A DNA stretch of 64,000 nt, from contig NC_088304.1 in NCBI RefSeq assembly GCF_032854445.1, positions 9,437,704 to 9,501,703 on the forward strand, given 5' to 3'. Under the pieces are notes generated by a model. The model did no database searches. It saw only the letters and a program-made list of their open reading frames with translations, and was not told where the DNA came from. Shown here one piece after another: positions 46,745-57,560 of this stretch (its first letter is position 1; each line of letters opens with the position of its first letter). Both the position numbers and the translations under genes were made by a program. The stretch is from Liolophura sinensis (taxonomy: Eukaryota > Mollusca > Polyplacophora > Chitonida > Chitonidae).

Positions 46745-49700
46745 TGCTGTGTACTATTTATTTACTATCATGACTTTTTACCTACTTCATCAAGATGTCC
46801 AAAGTTTGTATGCGCATGGTCAAGAATTCAAAAAGTATGTCTTTAACTTACCCGAATTACCAGATATTATATGTTTGCAGGAGACCTTTCTCAATGAGAC
46901 ATCGGTTCAAGCTGTCCGAATTCTCAGCAGTTAGGAAGGATCGGAAAGGCCGAAGGGGTGGCCTGCTTACACTTGTCCGAGATAATGTCTCGTACTCCGA
47001 AATTAAGTTGCCTAATGTAACTTCATTTGAATGTCAATGTGTGTGTTTAGCTCCTAAGTTTGGTAAGTGTGTTAATGTTATTAATATTTACAACCCTTGC
47101 AAACGCTTAAATAATTGTGAACTAACAACTGCGATGGAGTCTATAAGTGGACCTACAGTTGTTTGTGGTGACTTCAATGCTCATAATCGCATATGGGGTA
47201 GTGTTAGTGCTGATGTAAATGGTAGAATTGTTGCAGATTTTATTGATGCGAATGGCTGTGTTATTTTGAACACTGGCGCGGAGACACGAATTGATATTCG
47301 TATTGGTAATATATCATGGCTGGATCTTACATTTTGTTCTGCTAATATAAGTGCTGGCTATTCTTGGTCTGTGGATCAGCTGTCACCTGGTGCCAGCGAC
47401 CATTATCCCGTGCATGTTCGCATTGGTAAGCCGTTATGTAACAACTCCACTGGTAGGATATCAAGATGGAAAACTGAAGATGCAGACATGGAGTTCTTTT
47501 AAGCATTCACTAAATAAAGTTTCGGAAACTGATGTAATTAGTGAAAATTTGGATGAGTATAATGATGCAGTTTTAGGCTACATCTCCAAAGCAGCCGAAA
47601 GCAGAATGCCGAAGTCATCAGGAAGACCTTGTCCAAAACCTCCTGTACCCTGGTGGAATGAAGAATGTGAGGAAGCCATCAAAGTTTGCAAGAAAGCTAA
47701 AAACAGAGCAAAGCGTACGCTACTCTATCCTGATATAATAGTTAACAAGAACAAGAATTCGCAAGCTCAAAAAATAACCAAGAGAACCCAGAAGTCATTT
47801 TGGCGTACGTTTTGCTCTACCATAAATTCTAACACATCTATTAAATCGGTTTTGCACAAGGTTAACGCATTTAGGGGAAACCACTCTAACTCATCTGTAC
47901 CCACTCTAAGTAAAGAACATGTAATGTATGTAAGTGATATAGATAAGGCTAATATTTTGTGTAAAAGTTTTGCTTTTGTCAATAGCTCTGACAATTATGA
48001 CCCTGATTTTAAGAGTTACAAAGATGACGCTGACAAGGAGTGTGATTTTTCTAATATTATGTTTGACGATATTGTAATAAACAATGATTTTTCTTTGGCA
48101 GATGTCAAGCAGGCTATATCTAGAAGTAACAACAGTACGCCAGAAGATGGTGTCCATAATTGTATGTTGCGTAATATGCCAGATTCGTTCTTAAACATAT
48201 TGTTACTTCTTTTTAACCGTGTTTGGAATTCCATGACGGTGCCTTTGGCCTGGAGTAAAGCGATTGGGGTGCCTGTTCCCAAGCCCGGAAAGCCTCCTTC
48301 TAATCCATTATCGTATAGACCCATCTCACTCACCAGTAATTTATGTAAATTGATGGAGCGCATGGTCAATGCCTAACGTGGCATCTTGAAAGTAAAGGTC
48401 TTCTTTCCCCATTACAGTGTGGGTTTAGACGTAACCGACGGACAACAGAACATGTTGTTAGGCTAGAATCTGATATTAGGAATGGTTTGTTAAATAAGGG
48501 ATATGTTTCAGCAGTTTTCTTAGATGTCGAGAAGGCGTACGATATGGTGTGGAGAAGAGTGGTGCTGAGGAAAATGGCAGAGATGGGTTTGGGAGGAAAG
48601 ATATTGGCATGGGTGAGAAACTTTTTGTCTAATAGACAAATATCTGTTCGTGTAGGTAAAGAATTTTCAGACCCTATTACTACGGAGAATGGTACCCCTC
48701 AGGGAAGTGTCATTTCACCGTTATTTTTCAATGTCATGATAAATGATCTTCCTATTCTTGTTCATCCAAAAACTAAATGTTGTCTTTTTGCAGATGACAA
48801 AGCCGTATGGGCACCGTCCAAAAGTTTTAAACTGGCTCATAAGTACCTCCAAAAGAGCGTAAACTCCATTTTTTCCTGGGGAAAAAAGTGGGGGTTTAAA
48901 TTTTCTCCTGTTAAATCAGAAGGTATGATATTTACTCGTAAACGCATAATCTAGGACTCTCCACTTTTGTTGGGTAATGATGCCATAAAAATATCACCTG
49001 CATTTAAGTACTTAGGAGTGTGGTTAGATAAGTCTCTGACCTGGTCTAACTATATTGATCAGATAGTTGTTAAAAGTACTAAGGCCATTAATTTAATGCG
49101 ATCCATTTCTGGAACTTCATGTGGGGGGAGGGGGGGGCAGATAAAACCTTATACAGTGCTCTCATTCTGTCAAGACTGGATTATTGCTGCGAAGTATTCT
49201 ATTCAGCGGCGCAGTCAGTTAAAGGTAAGCTAGGCAGCATCCAATACCGAGCGTTATCTGTTTGTACTGGTGAAATTAAAGGGACCTCGTTACGTTGTTT
49301 GCAAGTGGCCTGCGGTGAGCTTCCCTTTTCGATTAGACGTAAGCTCAGAACTTTAAAATACACTCTTGTTCTCAGGGCGTCCTACGATAATCCTGCTTCT
49401 CAATTGTTACAGCCTTCTTATTATGATTTTCTGTACAATGGACGCCATTCCGGAAACTTTAGCGTACGATCAAGAGAAATCCTTGATGACGTGGGTGTTG
49501 ACCTGACCAAGCTGGAAAAAGCTACTCCCTTCCCGCACCACCCTTGGCTCCTCCATGTACTTAATATTTGCATGGCATTACGTGAGTACACCCGCAAATC
49601 TGACCAACCTAATCTGATCTGCTTGTCTTTTAAAAACTGTGTCTAACAGCTGGTCTGCTTTCTTAAAACTATTTTCAGATGCATCAAAGTGCCCAGAGAC

Positions 49701-50513
49701 AGGGAAGTGTGGTATTCGGTTTTCAGTACCGGATATAAAATTATGCCAATCACTTAGAGTGTCTGATAAATTGTCGGTCTTCGCATGTCAGTTATTAGCA
49801 ATCCTCTGTTCTTTACGCTATCTTGAGGAATATAGACCAGTGAGGGCTGTGATGTTTTTTTCTGATTCACTTGCTGCATTGCGGGTAATTAAGAATTACT
49901 CTCGGAAAACTGTATCTCCTGTGATTTTGGAGCTATTATGGTTGATAACCTCGTTGTACCTTCAGGGGATGCAGGTTTGTTTGGCATGGGTACCAGCCCA
50001 CGTCGGAATAGCGGGTAATGAAGAAGCGGACAAGGCTGCAAAACAAGTGCTACTGCTGAATAATATATCTGTCTCTTACACGTTATCATGTCGAGAGATG
50101 TTCAACGGTTAAGACACACTTCTATTGCTTTGGCAGAATGGGGGGGATACAACGAATAATGGTAGTTTTTATTCCAACCTTCTATTTCCAGTGTTTATGT
50201 AAGCATATATCCAAGACGACACGATGTCTTATTTTTCAGATTAATGTCTGGTGTCTTACCTCTTAACTTACGCCTTTTCAAGATTAACTGTCACCCAACT
50301 GGCTGGTGCGATTTTTGTGATGTAGATGAGTCCGAAGTACATTTTCTTTTAAGATGTCCCAGATATAATGTAATCAGAACTCAAATGTTTGCAAAGTTAT
50401 CACATTATGGTATTTTTCAGCACACATTACAGGCAGTTTTATGTCCTCCACGAAACACAGTTAAATTTTTCAATGAAGTGGCGAAGTTCATTGTTAATTC
50501 AAGGCGATTTTGA
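46737..50513 (+). pseudogene. LINE ORF2 (endonuclease, RT, RNase H, zinc knuckle), multiply frameshifted
   Basis: Endonuclease motifs: 'IICLQETFLNE' (about 46870), 'VVCGDFNAHNRIWGS' (about 47165) and 'GASDHYPVHV' (about 47390). RT: 'YRPISLTSNLCKLMERMV', 'FLDVEKAYDMVWRR' with the first Asp (about 48520), 'GTPQGSVISPLFFNVMINDL', and 'FADDKAVWA' (48787 on). RNase H (about 49675-50050): 'FSDAS', 'FFSDSLAAL', 'WVPAHVGIAGNEEADKAAK'; at the expected Glu the sequence is 'ACQLLAI'. C-terminal knuckle 'CDFCDVDESEVHFLLRC' (about 50300). Frame changes near 46930, 47500, 48375, 49130 (in a G run), 49640 and 50115, plus a TAG at 48952, break it. It would supply target cleavage and cDNA synthesis if intact. 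Confidence 0.93.
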
Positions 50514-50668
50514 GTCGCCCCAACCCTCATCCCGTTTATTTGAGAGCTACCTCTAGTAACGTAGTATAGATTTACTCTTGCTGTTAAGTGTGGCGTACAT
50601 CATCCCTTTTTAGGGCTTGGAAAACGCCAAATTTATAATTTCACTCACTCACTCAGGCCTCGGACGAG

Positions 50669-51552
50669 AATATTCCTGGTTCAGGTCGTGGCCTCCGGAG
50701 GGGTTGTGCTGGTGATTTTGACCTCAATTAAATGTTTACAAAATTACAGTAGGATTGTTGTACAGCTAGATTCACGCTCAATCCTGAAACAAATGGAAAT
50801 AAATCCAAGCACTACTGAGGCTGATCTAGGCATTCGACTATCGCTGGACTTTATGCTTCAGGTTTGTAACGGTAACTTTTAAGATGAAAGCAGTGCTGAC
50901 CTAGTTATTGCGGATGTCCGAGAAATCACCTCAGCTTGAACGCGGCGTTTCGATACTTTTACTGTATTCTATAAAAGAAAACAGAAAGAAAACATTTGTT
51001 ATACATGTTATTCGGTGAAATCTCATTAAAATAATAAAGTATGATATTTTTTAATCTGCTTTCGATTAACATGTTTTAGCCAGGTGTTGTCTTGTCCTCT
51101 AAATAGCGCTGACAATGTGCCATAATCTACCGACAAGTATTATAAATTCCCAACAGCTATGATAATACATAACTCGGACGTGTAGAGATTCGGTCATATA
51201 ATGTGAAATTTAGAATTTTGATATTAAGTTTTCAAATTTGACTGGATAGATTTGAATGCAAGATCTGTGTAGTTGGGCCTGTCCTGTTTATTTTTCAATT
51301 ACGTTTTACGAAGACAAAGCTGAGAGGCTCGAAAAATCAGTTGTAAGACATTTCATGGAGTAAATGATGTGCGTCTTGTTGTGCTGTGGTTTTCAAAAAA
51401 ATGGACCAATCAATAAACCTTGCTCCAGTTTTGCTCAAAGTATATAAAAACAATAAAACGTTCGACATGAAATGTTATGGACACGTTTACCTTTTCTGAT
51501 AAACGTGTTATCATAGAAATCATTCCTCTTCCAACAGACGGTTCCAGTGAAT
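50669..51552. other. Former LINE target region, no gene
   Basis: 51290-51370 matches 36790-36870 ('tttatttttcaat', 'cgaagacaaagctgagaggc', 'catttca.gg'). Otherwise nothing recognised. Confidence 0.4.
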
Positions 51553-51590
51553 ATACAATACAATACAATACAATACAATACAATACATTA
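51553..51590. repeat. (TACAA)n microsatellite
   Basis: About seven units, the last ones degenerate (to about 51611). Confidence 0.9.
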
Positions 51591-51880
51591 CAATCCAGTA
51601 CAGTACAATACCAACTCATGAAGAATACATAGTCACAGGCGATATAAATATAAATTCTTGGCGGGAATAAGGCTCAACTGAACCTGTTATATCCCTAAGC
51701 AAATATAAAGACTAAGCGATGCTACTATCATAAATAGGCGAATAAATACAAAGAGAAATAAATAGTAATAAGGTAATATGTATATGTTTTACCCGTGACG
51801 ACGTCGGGGAAAGCCACCTTGGAAATAATAACTATAATAACGACTTTAGATGACATTTGAATAAGGAAGACGATTGAGTT

Positions 51881-52086
51881 TTATTTATTTATTTGATTGG
51901 TTTTTTACGCCGTACTCAAGAATATTTCACTTATATGATGGCGGCCAGCATTATGGTGGGAGGAAACTTGGCGGAGCCCGGAGGAAACCCACGACCATCC
52001 GCAGGTTGCGGACAGATCTTAGCACGTACGGCCGGAGAGGAAGCGGGCATGAGCTGGACTGGAGTCATCTGAGCCACAGAGGCCCC
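51881..52086 (-). mobile_element. SINE-A, head partly deleted
   Basis: Complete (ATTT) tail and body to 'catgagctggact'; about 50 nt of the head are missing before 'ctgagccacagaggcccc'. No duplication identified. Confidence 0.9.
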
Positions 52087-53072
52087 CTGTAATGTTAAGT
52101 AATGGAGACAACTTATTGTCACACTAACACTTGCAACTATTTAAGAAGTGTTATGTTCTAAAATGTAGTAACATAACGTGTTCGCTCTCATATATGCAGT
52201 CCACGTGGGGTTGATGCTCGTATATCCTGAAAGCAAGGTTAAATGATAAGGATCCTTTTAGGAATATTTTCATGATGGTACATATAGATATGGACAGACC
52301 GAGGCAGGAGAAGGTTATGATTTGGTGTAAAGTCGACAACTTGAGTGCCACAAGGAGAGGCGCAGGTTGCTCCAGTCTGTGAAGAAGCCTTATTGTACGT
52401 AGAGCTCTTTTTTCTGAAGAGTGAACAAGGTTTAGATGAGATGGAAAAGCATTACCCTAAAGGATATTACCATAAGAAAAATATGGATAAATCCGGAAAT
52501 AGTACCAAATAAACGGACTCTGTTTTTTTATTAATTGACAATTTAATGTTTTTAACAGTGTCAATGTTTCTAGAAATCTTCCCACAGATGTACGGAATAT
52601 GATTCTTCCAGTTTAACTTGTCGCGAAAGGTTATACCGAGAATCGACGAGGTTATGGCGAGAAAGTTAGACACAGTTCTATAACAATATTCGAAATTATT
52701 AATGGTGGTTGTTATATAACACTAGAACCCGTATATATTCCATTTTGTCAACGACTCCTTAAAATCGGTGTTATTTCCACATTCTTTACTTTAGATATGT
52801 CAGAAGTTTCGATTGATTTGTTCTAACAGCATGAAAATACTGTTAAAGGTAGCTGCGTTTTTTATTATCACTTGATATACATTATCAGAAGCCTCTGTGA
52901 TGTTTTCTGATCGACTGGCGACAAATTGGGACAAAACAGAGATAAAACATCACATAGCAGTCGTTAACAATGTTATCTGTGAAACAATTTTTGACTATAT
53001 TACACACCGTATAGCTGAAAAATTGACTGAGCTCGTTTCTGTATCGTAACAGCGAATTCTAAAATTAATTGA

Positions 53073-53266
53073 TGCGGTCGCTGTGAGTTCAAGTCCAGCT
53101 CATGCTGGCATTCTCTCCGGTCGTACGTGGGAAGGTCTGGCAGCAACCTGCGGATGGTCGTGGGTTTCCTCCGGGCTCTGTCCGGTTTCCACCCACTATA
53201 ACGCTGGCCGCCGTCGTATAAGTGAAATATTCTTGAGTACGACACCAATCAAATAAATAAATAAAT
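53073..53266 (+). mobile_element. SINE-A, 5'-truncated, 12-bp perfect duplication
   Basis: Starts at 'tgcggtcgctgtgagttcaa'. Duplication AAAATTAATTGA at 53061-53072 and 53267-53278. The tail lacks 'gcgtaaa' between 'gagtacg' and 'acaccaatc'. Inserted into the cassette between 'gcgaattctaaaattaattg' and 'acaccgtg', whose intact form is at 41225-41260. Confidence 0.93.
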
Positions 53267-53959
53267 AAAATTAATTGACACCGTGTATATAAATGCACAT
53301 ATCATCAACAGCTATATTTAGACGACAGATGAAGAATTTGTCCGTTAACTGTATATAGTTAGAACATCTACATTTCTTCGTAAGGTGTCATCAAGTAAAT
53401 GGTCATCCCCGTGGATGCCAGCATCTCTTCAGTTCAGTTGAAAATCTGCATTCTTTGGGTGATCCTAAAAGTTGTCAAGTTCCGGTTTAGACTTTTAATG
53501 GGACTGTGTAAAGCACGCACCTGTAGAGATTCCACCTTGTATTTGTGGTTAGGTCAAACCATTCATTAAATCTGACAGCGGGATGGGTTGTGAACTAAGT
53601 AAAACACCGGTGTAATATCATATTTTTTCTGAGCCGTCCTTTTGATAATTTTTCTAAAACACTGGTGATGTTAGGTTGACACATTATTTGAACAAAAAAT
53701 ACTGCAAAGCTGTCAAATTTTCCACAATGATTATGCTAAGTTTTAAACGCTTTGCTAAGCTCTTTTTTTCCCAAGACGTCAGCAGCTGTAGGAATGGTCA
53801 CATATAGGAATTTCGTCACGGAAAGCATGCCTTAAAGCTGAAAGCAGAGGGGATTGAAAAAATGTATTGCTGTCATAAATTTCTAATGAAAATTTCTCTT
53901 GAGGTGCTTTTACACTGGAGATCAATGAATGATACAACGCTTATTAGCTTCTCACAAAA

Positions 53960-54283
53960 TTATAGGACATTTAACATTTGGGACTGACAAAGAGAACAAA
54001 TGAAAATCAAATTATTTTACTTCTTTTGGTAGCATTGCCTGCAAAGACAGTACTCGGGTACTGAATTAAATTCCGTGAAACATTTAAAATAGGTTCGAAG
54101 ATTAGACTTTCTATAAAGAGTTCGCGAGAATTAACGTTTGCAATGAACAGAACGGAAATAATGGAAATCAAATTATATTATATTTTTAATAGCATTGCCT
54201 ACTAAACTACAAACAAATTAAATTCGGTGAAACTTTCAGAATAGGTTCGACATTTAGAACTTCTATAAAAGAGTTCCCAAAAA
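53960..54283 (-). repeat. Tandem duplication, unit about 150-160 bp
   Basis: 'aaatcaaattatt', 'agcattgcct', 'gtgaaac.tt..aataggttcg' and 'ttctataaa.gagttc' recur in order about 150-160 bp apart. Confidence 0.75.
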
Positions 54284-54658
54284 GTATACAGTACACAACC
54301 TTGTGGCTTTGGAATAAAGCTAAAATCCCCCTATCCTAAATATGGTTACTAGAAAGGACGGGAACCTCCACCAGATAAAATGACTCCACGTGTCGATGAT
54401 GTGATTGTTTGGTTTACAGATGAATTCACTGCTTCTTAGTTTCTATCCTAGTTGGAATCGACTGTGCAACACACGTGACCCATGAGGACAAACCACGTGC
54501 ACGGGAAGCACGTGAATCTCGGAAGTGCACGCAGAAAATCGCCATACCACTGGGCTAATGCTTAAGATCACATTCTTTTCAACAGCTGGCGAATGAACTC
54601 ATTTTAACGTTACGGCACAAGTGCAGACTCTAAGGAGGGAAGAAATGACAAATCGTTA

Positions 54659-54671
54659 GGTCAAATTGACC
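54659..54671. promoter_or_regulatory. Perfect GGTCAnnnTGACC palindrome (nuclear-receptor-element-like)
   Basis: GGTCAAATTGACC fits the inverted-repeat-3 consensus of estrogen-type nuclear receptor sites. It lies in the cassette 5' region; equivalents are GGTCAAATTGGCC near 214 and looser GGTCA...TGACC pairs near 4676 and 42178. It could be chance; no transcription start is known. Confidence 0.3.
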
Positions 54672-54839
54672 CGTGCTATCTGACGGGTTATTGACCCGGT
54701 CAATAAAGGTTTCTCCTGATCTGCCAGACGTATCTTGGCAGAAGAGATCAGTGGTAGCCAGAATAGAATCCACATAACACAGCCTCCCGTGGAACTCACC
54801 ATTGAAATTATTTACTGTCCGTTGGCTCTTTTGGAACTA

Positions 54840-55640
54840 GGCTTAGCGTAGGGATATATTGTTAATAGAATTTATTATACTTTGTAATTTTCGGTCTGTA
54901 CGCGTGAAATCAGTGTTGGTGAAATCATAAACTCGCCTGCATATACTTGATATTTTACAACCATTAACGTGTTATCCTGAAAGTGTTGATTAAATAACTC
55001 AACTCTCCATCACTATTTTTCCACAATTTACTATTTTTGAAAGAAATATAAAGTTGAAAATTTTTTTTGAAAAATTCAAACATTTTTGCGCTCATGGATG
55101 GAATAGATAATATTTAGCCTTCTTCACGCATATGACTGCGTACTTAAATCTTCTCACTCGAAGTCTGAAGCAAAATGAAAAATGAAAAACTTGTGCTTCA
55201 TTGTCACTATTATCCATACAGTGGTATTTTACTATTACTGTATTGATTTCAAGCCTTTTATAAAAAAAGATTAATTTCAGTATAAAATCGTTCGGCAACG
55301 CATTAAGTGCACATAATTATTGTATTATTTGCGATTTTCCTTTGAGTGTTATTTTGCATAATGCTTATTTGTTTCGTCGACTTATTCAATGAATGCAGGT
55401 AGTCATTCATTTCCTTATTCGTACACCAATCAATCCTTTGTTGACTGTCCTTTTGATGGTAGCCAAAATATTTATACACAGTGTTTTCTAAAAGCATTTT
55501 GTCCCGTTTGTGCCTTGAGTAAATACACACCTTACATTTGGCAGAGATTCCGCTGGCTTCATTTGTGACTAATATTGATGATATGCAATAACACAGAAAT
55601 TGAGATGAAATGATAAAACAGCTCTGTACCTTCTCAATAA
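54840..55640. other. No gene recognised
   Basis: The 130-codon minus open frame 55303-55695 is the longest non-element frame here, but it shows no domain pattern and its right end lies in a duplicated block, so I do not call it a gene. Confidence 0.4.
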
Positions 55641-55990
55641 CAAAGTCTTGCTGTCGTGTTGGTAAGGAAAACCTTTCAGCAACATTAAACTCCATACACT
55701 TTTGGACACCAGCAATTATTGGATGAAAAAATGCTCGTACTCACATATTTTCCAAGTAACATAAGACAGCATTATCTGCCAGTTTATTTATTGTTGAAGA
55801 AAGACAGAAAGAGGTAGATCGCGTTTAATGTACATTTCCACCCGGAATAGCTGTGTTGTTTTTGTTGTCAGGTAATGCCAAATTGGAATTCAATATAGAG
55901 ACAAAACTGTAACATTGTGAAAAGTTTGTGAAAAGTCTACGATTTGAAACTCAATATATCTGATAAAAGTATTATATTACTCAGAAAACT
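55640..55990 (-). repeat. Duplicated block, partner at about 57170-57560
   Basis: 'gtaaggaaaacctttcagca' with 'acattaaactcc', 'ttattgttgaagaaagacag', 'aaattggaattcaatatagag' (in two runs) and 'actcagaaaac' recur in order at 57180-57560. Confidence 0.65.
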
Positions 55991-56074
55991 ATGAAAGCTA
56001 AATGTAATTTGAACGAAATTATTTGGCAGTCGAAGCAGAAGAATTGAAATGCCATAATGTTGTCAATTCTCGCG

Positions 56075-56145
56075 TTACCAAAATCTGCTCTCTTTAAGTC
56101 TCTTATGCGTGGCACAGAAGGTGAAAGCATAAGCAAACAAATCAA
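56075..56145 (-). pseudogene. Exon M4, minus-strand copy
   Basis: Reads 'MLSPSVPRIRDLKRADFGNA' on the minus strand, nearly identical in protein sequence to the 3139-3235 plus copy. Part of the inverted duplication 2660-3240 / 56080-56560. Confidence 0.45.
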
Positions 56146-56461
56146 CATTACTGAATTCTTTATTTTTGCTGGCGAGACTTGTTGTGTTCATTCCAAAGGA
56201 AAGATGTGAGAGTTATCCTTGGAGCCATATGGATCACGTGTGAAGTCGAGATTTCACGCAGGCGGATTAATATTCTCAATGGTGGTAATGCGGCACGGAA
56301 TATCGAGTTTGTCATCTGAAAAGGCTACAAAAGAATGACTGACTAGACGTCGTATGATTCAAAGTATTTACTATACGTCAAGTCAAGGACAATTGCTTCT
56401 TTGAACTTTAGTTCAGTAAATTCTAGGTCTGTTTGGTGATGGGTAATAAAGAAATATTTAC

Positions 56462-56590
56462 CTTTATAATGGTTCGCCTCCATGCACATAATGATTCAAT
56501 CCAGTGATCTCCAACATCGGCAGTGAGATATCTGCGCCAACCATTTCCGCTTCCGCAGACCTTTGCTCCCCTCAAACGAAAGAAAGGAAA
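56462..56590 (-). pseudogene. Exon-like segment M6 with donor
   Basis: Minus-strand reading 'GAKVCGSGNGWRRYLTADVG' followed by 'DHWIESLCAWRRTIIK', ending ATAAAG|GTAAATATTTC. The partner at 2700-2755 reads 'SLWHWRPTIMK' before 'GTAAACATTTC'. Open over its length; family unknown. Confidence 0.4.
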
Positions 56591-56924
56591 GGCGAATAGA
56601 CAGAATATATGCTTGGGGTGTTATGTACTTAACAATTTGTCTATCACATCACAGAGAGGGAATAAAAAGAAAAAATCAGTTAACCTTGTAAAAGTGTTTA
56701 CAGAAGTTCTGTGGTAGGTCCACATCCTCGATATTAAAATGTCCGGTCTGAAGAGATTCATAGTAGCAATGATATAAAAAAGAATCATGATAATAAGTCT
56801 TTTTATGAGAAAATAAAAGAAGTGTCAGGTTCATCGATTATCTTTCAAATTAATCAGACTGTGGTCTTGACATTACTAACAAACGAAAGCCTTATCACTA
56901 TGTGTTTTAACCAGTCGACGTGTT

Positions 56925-57070
56925 TTCTAACAAAGCATTTATCACTCCATCCCATTCATTCAACGAGTCGCCATATCTATCGGTAAAAAGGAAATGATAT
57001 CCAAACACTTCAAAGAACAACATATCAGGAGCAGCTCTGTTCGTGAAGCAGTTCATGTAATAAAGTTTTT
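56925..57070 (-). pseudogene. Exon-like segment M5, copy 1 ('DRYGDSLNEWDGVI')
   Basis: Acceptor 'tgatcttcatcag' precedes exon 'LYYMNCFTNRAAPDMLFFEV' then 'FGYHFLFTDRYGDSLNEWDG', 'VINALLENTSTG' and a stop. A second copy lies at 59340-59512. The 'D-x-YG-...-EWDGVI-x(2)-LL' pattern weakly resembles the S1 lobe of ionotropic glutamate receptors (DGKYG...WNGMIGEL) and, less well, an F5/8C (discoidin) repeat; neither is established. Open from acceptor to the stop. Confidence 0.4.
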
Positions 57071-57169
57071 CTGATGAAGATCACTTCCGGTTTACTGAAC
57101 CAGACGCAATTTACGATTTGCCCTAACACGTAAATTGTGTGGAAGTGATACCAAAGCTATATATTTGCC

Positions 57170-57560
57170 TTGTTATATTTGTAAGGAAAAAAACTTTCAG
57201 CAACATTGAACTCTTTTCATTTGATGGCATGTAGAAGCTAAAAATATAGGACCTAGTGGCCCAGTAGTTAATGTAGGAACAATGTTCTCGCTGAAGTACT
57301 CTTAAGATAAGACGGCAATATGTGTCGATTTATTCTGACAGTAAGGAGTGTTCTGGTCAAAGTTTATTGTTGGGAGAAGACAGAAAGTGTCAGCTCGCCT
57401 TTACCATACTCTGTCCCGGGTGGTTATATTTTTCTGGTCATTTAGCCATAAATTGGAATTCAATGTAGAGATAAATAAAGAGTTTGTAAATATTCTGTCA
57501 AATGAAACACAATGGCCGAGAATGATATTTTCGATGTAAGTTATCACTCAGAAAACACAA
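57170..57560 (-). repeat. Duplicated block, partner at 55640-55990
   Basis: See partner entry. Separated from it by about 1.5 kb, so a tandem duplication of a larger unit that includes exon-like segments is likely. Confidence 0.6.

Larger units (their letters stand above)
45024..50654 (+). mobile_element. I/Nimb-type LINE, near full-length (5.6 kb), perfect 14-bp duplication
   Basis: Flanked by identical AGGCCTCGGACGAG at 45010-45023 and 50655-50668, so both ends are defined. Order: 5' UTR of about 400 bp, ORF1 with CCHC knuckles, ORF2 with apurinic endonuclease, reverse transcriptase, RNase H and a C-terminal zinc knuckle, then a 3' UTR ending 'cactcactcactc'. RNase H after RT and a multi-knuckle ORF1 place it in the I superfamily (I or Nimb). 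At least six frame breaks make it inactive in this assembly. Confidence 0.95.
52880..54830 (-). pseudogene. Exon cassette, minus-strand copy with open M1 end
   Basis: 5' region at 54450-54830; M1 end reads 'TTHPAVRFNEWFDLTTNTRW' then 'NLYR' with no stop, up to donor CTACAG|GTGCGTG (exon boundary 53521). Putative intron 53453-53520 (68 bp) and M2 'RDAGIHGDDHLLDDTLRRNV', 'DVLTIYS', stop. The distal part, near 53040-53290, is split by the SINE at 53073. Stops upstream in M1 and a TGA near the start of M2 indicate decay. Counterparts at 35.4-36.5, 37.1-37.4 and 41.1-42.3 kb. Confidence 0.5.

Noticed and set aside
55303-55695. 130-codon minus-strand frame as a gene
   Set aside because: No recognisable motif or splice context, and part of it lies in a duplicated block; length alone is not enough.
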